Of a stretch of DNA of 44,842 bases, positions 16,769 through 24,799 are shown in pieces. Position 1 is the stretch's first letter. Every line of letters begins with the position of its first letter. This DNA comes from Myroides phaeus (GTDB taxonomy: Bacteria > Bacteroidota > Bacteroidia > Flavobacteriales > Flavobacteriaceae), in the NCBI RefSeq assembly GCF_900099675.1, contig NZ_FNDQ01000020.1, positions 1 through 44,842 of the forward strand. Direction: 5' to 3'. The translations under genes and the position numbers were made by a program. The notes below the pieces were generated by a model. That model ran no database searches. It saw only the letters and a list, made by a program, of their open reading frames with translations, and had not been told where the DNA came from.

Positions 16769-17380
16769 CTACTTTTCAAAAGCATAGACTAATAAAAAAT
16801 CACATAGGTCAATACTTTCAAAACTAAATTGCTTATTGAACACGTTAGCATTCACCTCACATATACTCTGCCTAAAATCGACATACATATGATCTTTAAA
16901 ACTTAAACTGCGAGAGTCACACATCTTAAACATTGCTTCTTTTGCACACCAAATTGTAGTTAATGCAAGAATATCATTATCGCTTTCTTCAACAACTGCT
17001 AACTCTTTTGAGCTACAAAACTTAGCTGCAATACGCTTAATTTTCTCTCTTTTCATTTCAATGTCAATACCTACATTTTCATTACTTATAATAATTGTAG
17101 CATACTGAAATGAATGTGAAATAGAAATACACTTATTGTCTGTTAAATAAGGTTTGCCATTAGTATCATATAGCAACTCACTATCGCTATATCCTGCAAC
17201 TTTAAGTAACTGTCGAATACTTAAAAAACCTTGTTTATGTACCTCGGATTTCATACTGCTTAAACGAGTACTACTTGCTTCACGCAAGTTTATCCCTGTT
17301 GTTAGTTCGTCAACCGACTCTTCAATTTTCCAAAGATAGACAATAGCATTTCCTGTATCTATAACCTTTAGTAACGGCAT
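16769..17380 (-). CDS. 4'-phosphopantetheinyl transferase superfamily protein
   Basis: This 203-residue Sfp-like enzyme would transfer phosphopantetheine from CoA to a serine on carrier proteins. The motifs are visible: SISHSFQYA near residue 88, VGIDIEMKR near 103-111 (metal-binding Asp/Glu) and TTIWCAKEAMFKM near 141-153 (catalytic Glu/Lys). No polyketide or peptide synthase is nearby, so the carrier protein is encoded elsewhere; fatty-acid ACP is one possibility. Confidence 0.88.
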   Translation of the reverse strand: MPLLKVIDTGNAIVYLWKIEESVDELTTGINLREASSTRLSSMKSEVHKQGFLSIRQLLKVAGYSDSELLYDTNGKPYLTDNKCISISHSFQYATIIISNENVGIDIEMKREKIKRIAAKFCSSKELAVVEESDNDILALTTIWCAKEAMFKMCDSRSLSFKDHMYVDFRQSICEVNANVFNKQFSFESIDLCDFLLVYAFEK

Positions 17381-17404
17381 CTTTTTTCTTTAATGAATGA
17401 AAAT

Positions 17405-17412
17405 CAAAGATA
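17405..17412 (-). promoter_or_regulatory. -7 element of the phosphopantetheinyl transferase gene
   Basis: TATCTTTG on the minus strand fits TANNTTTG, 24 bp before the start codon. No convincing -33 element is present because the region overlaps the upstream terminator. Confidence 0.45.
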
Positions 17413-17424
17413 CTATAAAACAAA

Positions 17425-17450
17425 AAAAGAGCCGCTATCGCGGCTCTTTT
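17425..17450. terminator. Terminator of the SusCD operon
   Basis: An 11-bp perfect stem with a 4-nt loop (17425-17435 with 17440-17450) has A-rich and T-rich flanks, so it can work in both directions. It lies 6 bp past the stop of the DUF4302 gene and ends the four-gene SusCD operon. Confidence 0.9.
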
Positions 17451-17455
17451 AAAAT

Positions 17456-18292
17456 TTATTTGATAATAACCTTGTTATTTCCAACTTGTGCTACATAAGT
17501 AGTTCCATCTTTAACAAATTCCGAAACTGAAGTTCCATCTTCGAATTCGATAGCTGGACTAACAACTAATCCATCTTTTCTAAACCCGATTCCAATACCA
17601 CCAGTACCATTTACAGATTCTGTTTGATCAGCATTTAAAACCCAAGCCCATCTTGTATTTCTATCAAATTTAAAACTAAATGTAGTTTCTTCTCCATTTT
17701 CAATTAATACTAAGTTTCTCTTTACATTCAATGCATTCTTAGTATCGTTATGGAATTTAATATCTTCCCAATCGCTCTCTTGAGCTCTTTCGAATTTAAC
17801 ATCCACATTACTTCTAACTGTAATGAAATCTAAATCAAGTCCATTTTTAGCTTTAAATAAGAACTCAAAGTCTCCTTCAAAACCTTTCCCTTTTTTACCA
17901 GGTGCGATTTGATTATTTGCTAACATATGAATATGGTTAGGAGTATTAAACATTAAGCTTACAGTAGTACTCCATCCAATTTTATACTCACTCTCTATGG
18001 CTTTTAAACCATTATAACTATTTAAATCAAAATCACTAATCATTTCAACATTAGTGGCATCTTTAAATTTCATTAAGTGCGTATAACCACCATATTTTTG
18101 ATCATTCGTAAAGTAGGTAGCTTTCCATCCGAACTCACTTGATAAAAGATTGTTAGTTAAATCTTTTTTTCTATTCTCAAAACGCTCAGTTGGATTTTCA
18201 TCAAACTTACTTTCAAAGTTATCGCTACTACAAGAAGCAAACATAGCTATTGCTCCAAAAGCAATAAAAGCTTTTAATATATTTTTTCTCAT
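17456..18292 (-). CDS. DUF4302 lipoprotein
   Basis: The 278-residue lipoprotein has a signal and lipobox (MFASCSS, Cys near 21) followed by the DUF4302 signature ENPTERFENRKKDLTNNLLS and EFGWKATYFTNDQKYGGYTH near residues 32-72. DUF4302 proteins are surface or periplasmic lipoproteins repeatedly found beside SusC/SusD pairs; no activity is known to me. It is the last gene of the operon, 9 bp after the metallohydrolase gene. Confidence 0.85.
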   Translation of the reverse strand: MRKNILKAFIAFGAIAMFASCSSDNFESKFDENPTERFENRKKDLTNNLLSSEFGWKATYFTNDQKYGGYTHLMKFKDATNVEMISDFDLNSYNGLKAIESEYKIGWSTTVSLMFNTPNHIHMLANNQIAPGKKGKGFEGDFEFLFKAKNGLDLDFITVRSNVDVKFERAQESDWEDIKFHNDTKNALNVKRNLVLIENGEETTFSFKFDRNTRWAWVLNADQTESVNGTGGIGIGFRKDGLVVSPAIEFEDGTSVSEFVKDGTTYVAQVGNNKVIIK

Positions 18293-18301
18293 CTCTAACT
18301 T

Positions 18302-19159
18302 TTATTTTTTGTTAACAGCTTTTTCTGTATTAGCAGTTGTTAAGTTACAAAGCTCATAAAAATCAATTCCAAAAGCTGATAAATAATAAGCTACAACAAA
18401 AGCTTCTTTTTTTCTGATTTTAGCTCTCCCTTCTGCAGGTGCAGCATTTACAATAGCATTATAAGCATTTATATCTTTTAACATCCACGATGCTTGCTCA
18501 GCAAAGTCTTCAGTTACATTAGAACGTGAATAAGCCGAAATAAACCCTAATTCCCACGCTTCGTCATCATCACCATTCTGCCAATCTCCCATATAATCAC
18601 CAGCAGAAATACTTCCATATTCTTGCTCATTAAATGGTTTAGACTGGTTTAAAATGTGAACATATTCGTGTTGAATTGTATGAATAAACTCTTCAACTTC
18701 TTCTTTATTCTTAGTATCTAAATAATTCATTGCAAACAAAGATATCCTTACTCCTTGTTCAGCTAACCCTAAAGTTACAGTATTAGTTGTGTTAGCATTT
18801 ACTGACCCAACCATTACCAATTCTCTTGGTGCAGTTTGTTTAACAAACATTTCACCAGCTATTTCTTTATAACTATCTAACCAAATAGTTTTAATAACTT
18901 CTAAAGCAGGTTGAACTCTATTTACTTCAATTGGTGTTAAATAACGTGTCTTATCAACTTTATATGGATCCCATTTATAAAAAACAGCCATATTATAAGG
19001 ATAAGTATAATTATCATCAATCCAATTATCTAAATCACTTTTCTGTTCAGGAGTAGTAACTAATCTCGATTCCCCTAAACTATCTTCTTGAGAACATGCT
19101 GTTAAACCAAACATTGCAGTTAAACAACATAAACTTACAAATCTTACAATTTTCTTCAT
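18302..19159 (-). CDS. Substrate import-associated zinc metallohydrolase lipoprotein
   Basis: The 285-residue lipoprotein has a lipobox at LTACSQ (Cys22) and the zinc motif HEYVH near residues 164-168, in IQHEYVHILNQ. The region around TEDFAEQASWML near 222-233 may give the third ligand. It matches the family of HExxH lipoproteins encoded beside SusC/SusD pairs. A role in trimming cargo before import is inferred from context. It lies 7 bp after susD. Confidence 0.87.
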   Translation of the reverse strand: MKKIVRFVSLCCLTAMFGLTACSQEDSLGESRLVTTPEQKSDLDNWIDDNYTYPYNMAVFYKWDPYKVDKTRYLTPIEVNRVQPALEVIKTIWLDSYKEIAGEMFVKQTAPRELVMVGSVNANTTNTVTLGLAEQGVRISLFAMNYLDTKNKEEVEEFIHTIQHEYVHILNQSKPFNEQEYGSISAGDYMGDWQNGDDDEAWELGFISAYSRSNVTEDFAEQASWMLKDINAYNAIVNAAPAEGRAKIRKKEAFVVAYYLSAFGIDFYELCNLTTANTEKAVNKK

Positions 19160-19166
19160 AATAAAA

Positions 19167-20654
19167 TTAGTTTCTTGGGTTATCAGGTAAACCTGCAGCT
19201 GTTACGTGCAGAGGTAAAGGTAATTGACGTCTTGCATCATCTTTAGTTAAAATCAATTCTTCACCAGTATTGAACTTATGCTTAACCTCAATATTATAAC
19301 GCTTAATATCAAACCATCTTAAACCTTCATGAATAAACTCTCTACGTTTAGTCTCCAAAATTAATTCGATAAGTAAAGCTTGTTCTTCAGTTAAATTGTA
19401 AAATGGAGTTAACTTCTCTGTAACATTTGGATACATTGTTCTAAGCTTAGCTAAAGTAATTTTATCAGTACCTGCTTTATAAGAAGGTGTACGATTACCA
19501 GCAAAAAGCTCCATACCAGCAATAGCTTCATCTATACGATTAGACATAACCAAAGCTTCCATACGATTTAAATATACTTCATCGTTACTTAAAAGAACAT
19601 AATTAGTAAATGGAAGACCAGTACCTGCAGATGGATCATCTAATCTGAAATACTCACCCATCTTAGGATAAACATAAGTAGTTTGTCCATTAAAAGAACC
19701 TCCACTATATGTCCAAGCTTTTCCAAAAGGATTTGTTGCAGTTCCAAAAATTAAATCTTTCTCTTTTCCTGTAATCCAGTAACGAGATTGATAATTATAT
19801 CTGTAATACGTAGAAACTGCAGTAACTAATAATAGATTAGTTTTCATCTCAGGTCTAGTATACTTTTGGAACCTTTCCATTAATCCAAACTTTTTAAACG
19901 AAGTATAATCTCTAATCATACCAATAGGATCACCCATTAAGTAATCTGAATTAGAAATAACTTGATCCCATTTACCAACAGTTAAATAGTAACGAGTAGC
20001 AAATGCTCTAGCTGCTTGTTTGTTAAAGTGGAACTTAGGTTGTTTATAATTATCAGTAATTAAAGGCATTCCTTCTACGATGTCTTTTTCGATTTTTGCA
20101 TAAACTTCTTCTACAGTACCTCTTGAATACTCTTGAATTAATTTACGCTCTGGTTTATCCACATAAGGAATCCCCATATCTGAACCAGCTGTATTAGGAT
20201 TATAAGCTTTAGACCACAATTGAACTAACATATAGTGAGCATAAGCTCTCGCCATTAATGCTTCACCTTTTAAAGGGTTTAATTTACCATCTCCTTTATC
20301 AACTTTTTGAATAGCCTCTAAAGCTTCGTTTGCAGCAGCAATAGCTTCATAACAACCATCCCAATAAGCAGAAGGTGAATCTTGAGAAATTCTCTCCTCT
20401 AATTCCCATTTAAATTGAGATCTATGATAATCTATAACTCCGATTGATTCACCACTATCCCACACGTTATCAGACATAATTTCAGTAAACGGTGCATACG
20501 CATAAATAGGATATGCAGTAACTAAAAGCTCTCCAATTTTAACAGCTGAATCTAACTGAGTTCTGTTATCAGGTACCTCAGATAAGAAATCACTACATGA
20601 TGTAAAACTTGCAGCTAATATTAAGCTTGCAATTAATATTTTAACTCTTTTCAT
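19167..20654 (-). CDS. SusD/RagB family nutrient-binding lipoprotein
   Basis: From the ATG at 20654 the protein has 495 residues with a lipobox (FTSCSDFL) and the SusD fold: a helical TPR-like N-terminal part (CYEAIAAANEALEAIQKVD, GEALMARAYAHYMLVQLW) and the C-terminal ETKRREFIHEGLRWFDIKR signature near 433-451. SusD covers the SusC channel and binds the cargo. The gene follows susC by 10 bp. I reject the TTG two codons earlier as the start. Confidence 0.95.
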   Translation of the reverse strand: MKRVKILIASLILAASFTSCSDFLSEVPDNRTQLDSAVKIGELLVTAYPIYAYAPFTEIMSDNVWDSGESIGVIDYHRSQFKWELEERISQDSPSAYWDGCYEAIAAANEALEAIQKVDKGDGKLNPLKGEALMARAYAHYMLVQLWSKAYNPNTAGSDMGIPYVDKPERKLIQEYSRGTVEEVYAKIEKDIVEGMPLITDNYKQPKFHFNKQAARAFATRYYLTVGKWDQVISNSDYLMGDPIGMIRDYTSFKKFGLMERFQKYTRPEMKTNLLLVTAVSTYYRYNYQSRYWITGKEKDLIFGTATNPFGKAWTYSGGSFNGQTTYVYPKMGEYFRLDDPSAGTGLPFTNYVLLSNDEVYLNRMEALVMSNRIDEAIAGMELFAGNRTPSYKAGTDKITLAKLRTMYPNVTEKLTPFYNLTEEQALLIELILETKRREFIHEGLRWFDIKRYNIEVKHKFNTGEELILTKDDARRQLPLPLHVTAAGLPDNPRN

Positions 20655-20664
20655 AATCAAAAAT

Positions 20665-23600
20665 TTAGAATCCTACATTTAAAGTTAAAGTGTATTGCGT
20701 AGTTACTGGCATTGCAACACCACCACTTCTAAAGAACTCAGGATCTTGTCCATTTAATTTCTTGTCAGCATAAATCAACCAAGGGTTACTTGCTGTAGCT
20801 CTTAATGAGAAATTAGATAATTTCAATTGTTTCTTTAACAAGTCAGGGAACTCATAGCTTAAAGAAACATCTTTTAATCTTACGAAACCACCATCAACAA
20901 TACGTGCATCAGAATAGTTATACGTATTATAAGCTTTACTAATATTTGAGCTACCGTAGTTAGCAATCTGCCAAGCAGAAGCAATAGTAGGAATATCAGT
21001 TATATGCTCATCACCTGGATTAATCCATCTGTTTTGGAATGATTTAGTAAATACATCTAAATCAGTATAAGCTCCTTTGAAATCAGGATTTAATCTAATT
21101 TTGTTACCACCTGAAGCCACAATGAAAACATTTAATGACCAGTTTTTGTAACTAAAAGTATTTGTAATACCTAAAGATTTGTTAGGCTCAACAGATCCTT
21201 CATATTTTAAATATCCTGTGATATCATTTCTATCTTGGAAGTTAGCACCATACACGTTATTAGTAACACCATCAGCTAAAACGAAAGTAGGAAGACCTTC
21301 TCCGTTTAATCCTGTAAACTGGTAAGAATAAATACTGTTTCTTGCTCTTCCAACTACATTACCTCCTGTAGGACCAACTAAATCAATAACTCTCGAAATA
21401 TTCTGAAGTTTTGTAATCTCTTGATCGTAGTAAGAAGCATTAATAGTAGTAGTCCAGTTGAAATCAGGAGTACTAATATTTCTTGTAGTTAAAGCTACCT
21501 CAATACCTTTAGTAGTCATATCTGCATTATTACCTAATTTAGATTTTTGACCTCCAATACCACTTGTTGTTACAACATCAATTAAGTCAAAAGCCTTTCT
21601 TTCGTAAGCATCAACTACTAATTGAACTCTGTTATTCCATAAACCTAAGTCAAACCCAACGTTTAATTCGTGTTGTTTTTCCCAAGTTAAATCACCATTT
21701 TGTAATTCTTTAATTTCCAATCCTGGCTCTCTTTCTCCAGTAAATTGTCTATCAGTAATCATACTTTTGTAAATAGCTAAAGCGTTAGTAGCAGGACCTG
21801 CAGTAGCAGTTAATCCGTAAGAACCTCTGAAGCTTAAGTTACTGATTGTTTCATTATCCAATAAGAATTTCTCTTGTTTAGCATTCCACTTTCCAGAAAC
21901 AGTCCAAGTTGGTAACCAACGAGAAGCATTACTATCTCCTTGTCTGTTAGAACCATCATAACGTCCAGTTAAAGACAAGATATATCTGTTATCATAGATA
22001 TAAGAAGCTTTACCAAAGAAACCTACAGTTCTTTCACGCTCTTCATCAAACTCATAATATGATCCACCATCAGAAATAATTTTTTCTAATAAACGAGGGT
22101 CAGTATAAGGAACATATCCTTTATTAAATTGTAATCCGAAAGCACTTAAATAGTCATAATTTCTATCTACTGAACGCATTTCAGTACCAACAAATGCTTC
22201 TAATTCGTGTTTATCAGCGAAAACATCTTTATAGCTAATACTGTTTCTTACGTTATAAGCTAATAAGTTATTGTTATGACGGTATCTGATACCACCTTCT
22301 GGTAAAACAGGAACTTTAATTCCATCAGGATCGTTTGGATCTTGATATAAGAAAATATTTTGTTTGTTAACGATAGTTGTTTCGTTTGCATTATAAGCAC
22401 CAACCACGTTAGATCCTTCATAAATATTGTGGTCACGTTTAGACATTGCATAACGCACAGACGCACTACCATTATAAGTTAACTTAGGTAAAATTTTATA
22501 TTCAGCATCAATTTGAGCTTTAATATCTTTAACGTTCATATCGATTTCGTTATTTTCTAACTCATTCAATACGTTAAAAGGAGCCCAGTTCATACGGTAA
22601 TACTCGTAGTTACCATTAGCATCATAAGCACGTAAAGTTCTTGATGTATTTAAAGCATAGCTAAATGGGTTAATATCAAAATCTCTTGAAGAACCACCAT
22701 TAACTACGTCAGTTTTACTACTGTAACTTCCTGGCGCTTTTTGATCACGATTAGAGAAGTTAACACCAAATGATAAATTAAATTTATCTGTAACGAAGAA
22801 AGTATTTTTTGTATTAATAGTTAATCTACGTACTTGGTCAGCAATAGTCCATCCTGGATCAGTATAGTATCCAATAGATGTAAAGTATGCATTGTTTTTA
22901 CCACCTCCAGAGAAGCTTAACGTATGATTTTGAGTAATACTTGGTCTAAATAATTCTTTAAACCAGTTTGTATTAGCCATTTCATATGGTTGTAAAAACT
23001 TATTTTTATCAGAATTAAAGTTATTTACAACAAATGATCCATCAGGATTAACTTGTCCCATAGAACGAGCTAATAAGTTGTAAACTCCTCCATATCTATT
23101 TTGAACAACATCAGGATACTCTAACAATCCTTTTCCTGACATCTCTTGTAAAATAGACATATTTTCTTGAGAATTTAAAATATCATATTGTGCATAACTT
23201 GGCACTGTACGAATAGCATTTTCCATAGTATAGTTAATTCTCATTGGAGAATCTTTGATACCAGATTTAGTTGTAATAACAACAACACCATTCATTGCAC
23301 GAGAACCATAGATAGAAGTAGCAGAAGCATCTTTTAAGATTTCGATACTAACAACATCATTACTGTTTAATCCTGCAATAGCAGAACTTAATAAAGTTTC
23401 AGAGTTTCCAGAAGCTAAGTCTTGGAAAGAAACGTTTACGATATCCTCTTGAACAACACCATCAATAACCCATAATGGTTTAGTGTCTCCAAGAATTGAT
23501 GATGAACCACGAACAGTAATTTTAGGAGCAGAACCAAAAGTACCAGTAACGTTTTGTACTGAAACCCCAGCTGCTTTTCCTTCAATCATTCTACTTACGT

Positions 23601-24021
23601 CAGCTACACCATCTACTTTCAATTCTTTTTCAGAAATAGTACTTACTGCTCCTGTGAAAGTTCTTTTAGATAATTTCTCATACCCTGTAGTAATAACAAC
23701 TTCATCAATCATTTCAGTAGCCTCAGCTAAAGATACGTTAACAACAGATTGTGTTCCTACCTTTTTCTCAACAGTGTTGAATCCCATAAATTCAAAAACC
23801 AATACAGTTTCATTACCCTTTACTTTAATAGAGTAATTACCGTCTAAATCAGTTTGAACTCCTTCTTTTGTGCCTTTAATAAACACAGTTGCACCTGGTA
23901 ATGACATACCGTCATCTGCAGCTACAACTTTACCTTTAATTTCTTTATTTTGAGCATATACGCTACCACTTATAGTAAGCGTCATAAACATCAAAAAGAA
24001 ATGAAGTAGAAATTTCCTCAT
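20665..24021 (-). CDS. SusC/RagA family TonB-dependent transporter
   Basis: The 1118-residue transporter has a signal peptide (cleavage after VYAQ, near 24), a carboxypeptidase-regulatory-like domain (about 26-105, with LPGATVFIKGT and DLDGNYSI), a plug domain (about 110-240, with KDASATSIYGSRAMNGVVVITTKSG) and a large barrel. It heads a four-gene operon with susD, the HExxH lipoprotein and DUF4302. No sigma/anti-sigma pair, glycosidase or sulfatase is nearby, so a polysaccharide cargo is not supported. A peptide-like or metal-linked cargo is possible but unproven. Confidence 0.96.
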   Translation of the reverse strand: MRKFLLHFFLMFMTLTISGSVYAQNKEIKGKVVAADDGMSLPGATVFIKGTKEGVQTDLDGNYSIKVKGNETVLVFEFMGFNTVEKKVGTQSVVNVSLAEATEMIDEVVITTGYEKLSKRTFTGAVSTISEKELKVDGVADVSRMIEGKAAGVSVQNVTGTFGSAPKITVRGSSSILGDTKPLWVIDGVVQEDIVNVSFQDLASGNSETLLSSAIAGLNSNDVVSIEILKDASATSIYGSRAMNGVVVITTKSGIKDSPMRINYTMENAIRTVPSYAQYDILNSQENMSILQEMSGKGLLEYPDVVQNRYGGVYNLLARSMGQVNPDGSFVVNNFNSDKNKFLQPYEMANTNWFKELFRPSITQNHTLSFSGGGKNNAYFTSIGYYTDPGWTIADQVRRLTINTKNTFFVTDKFNLSFGVNFSNRDQKAPGSYSSKTDVVNGGSSRDFDINPFSYALNTSRTLRAYDANGNYEYYRMNWAPFNVLNELENNEIDMNVKDIKAQIDAEYKILPKLTYNGSASVRYAMSKRDHNIYEGSNVVGAYNANETTIVNKQNIFLYQDPNDPDGIKVPVLPEGGIRYRHNNNLLAYNVRNSISYKDVFADKHELEAFVGTEMRSVDRNYDYLSAFGLQFNKGYVPYTDPRLLEKIISDGGSYYEFDEERERTVGFFGKASYIYDNRYILSLTGRYDGSNRQGDSNASRWLPTWTVSGKWNAKQEKFLLDNETISNLSFRGSYGLTATAGPATNALAIYKSMITDRQFTGEREPGLEIKELQNGDLTWEKQHELNVGFDLGLWNNRVQLVVDAYERKAFDLIDVVTTSGIGGQKSKLGNNADMTTKGIEVALTTRNISTPDFNWTTTINASYYDQEITKLQNISRVIDLVGPTGGNVVGRARNSIYSYQFTGLNGEGLPTFVLADGVTNNVYGANFQDRNDITGYLKYEGSVEPNKSLGITNTFSYKNWSLNVFIVASGGNKIRLNPDFKGAYTDLDVFTKSFQNRWINPGDEHITDIPTIASAWQIANYGSSNISKAYNTYNYSDARIVDGGFVRLKDVSLSYEFPDLLKKQLKLSNFSLRATASNPWLIYADKKLNGQDPEFFRSGGVAMPVTTQYTLTLNVGF

Positions 24022-24215
24022 ACTTATTAACTATTTATTATTTTATCGTTAACAAATAACTAACAAAAATTCCATAAAGTCAACATCAATTTAAGTTTTT
24101 ATAAAATTTTATTTAACAAAGAAATAACTATTGTTTTATTTATATTTTAGGCTTTTTTACCGAAAAAATCGCATTAAAATATATAAAAATAACATAATCA
24201 ATAATTAGCATAAAA

Positions 24216-24243
24216 AAAGCCACGTTTGAACAAACGTGGCTTT
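24216..24243 (-). terminator. Terminator of mscL
   Basis: A 13-bp perfect inverted repeat (24216-24228 with 24231-24243) is followed on the minus strand by T residues. It lies about 40 bp past the mscL stop. Confidence 0.85.
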
Positions 24244-24285
24244 AACAACATATATTGTTTTATTTAACCTAATAGAAGTTAACTT

Positions 24286-24750
24286 TTATTTTTGATTTCT
24301 TAACAAATCACGAATCTCAGATAATAACTCTTCTTGTGTTGGTCCTTTTGGTTCTTCAACAGCTGGAGCAGCCTCTTCTTCTTTCTTTTTAGTTAATTTT
24401 TCTTCTGCTTCTCTTAATTTATTTACACCTTTAACAAGCATAAATACAACTAAAGCTAATAATAAGAAACTGATCACTTCAGTAATGAAATTACCATAAG
24501 CAAAAACTACAGCTCCTTCTACTGCTTTAGCATCTGCTAATGCTGCTCCTTCTGTAACAGTTCCTTTTAATACTGTATACATATTTGAAAAATCTGGTGT
24601 ACCAATTACAGCAGATACAAGTGGCATAATTACATCGTTTACAGCACTAGTAACAATTTTACCAAATGCACCACCGATGATTACCCCAACAGCAAGGTCC
24701 ATTACATTACCCTTGACAGCAAATTCTTTAAATTCTTTTACAAATCCCAT
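24286..24750 (-). CDS. mscL: Large-conductance mechanosensitive channel MscL
   Basis: MscL opens under membrane tension to release solutes in hypo-osmotic shock. The 154-residue protein has the canonical N-terminus MGFVKEFKEFAVKGNVMDLAVG, TM1 with VGVIIGGAFGKIV at about 22-45, a periplasmic loop, TM2 at about 78-100 and a charged C-terminal helix (LREAEEKLTKKKEEE). It has its own promoter-like element at 24784-24791 and a terminator at 24216-24243. Confidence 0.96.
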   Translation of the reverse strand: MGFVKEFKEFAVKGNVMDLAVGVIIGGAFGKIVTSAVNDVIMPLVSAVIGTPDFSNMYTVLKGTVTEGAALADAKAVEGAVVFAYGNFITEVISFLLLALVVFMLVKGVNKLREAEEKLTKKKEEEAAPAVEEPKGPTQEELLSEIRDLLRNQK

Positions 24751-24783
24751 AGTCTTCTTTTTTTAATATTGAGTTTAAGTGAG

Positions 24784-24791
24784 CAAAAATA
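24784..24791 (-). promoter_or_regulatory. -7 element of mscL
   Basis: TATTTTTG on the minus strand matches TANNTTTG and predicts a leader of about 27 nt. It lies in the 49-bp gap between murF-alr and mscL; no clear -33 element is seen. Confidence 0.5.
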
Positions 24792-24799
24792 GTACAAAT

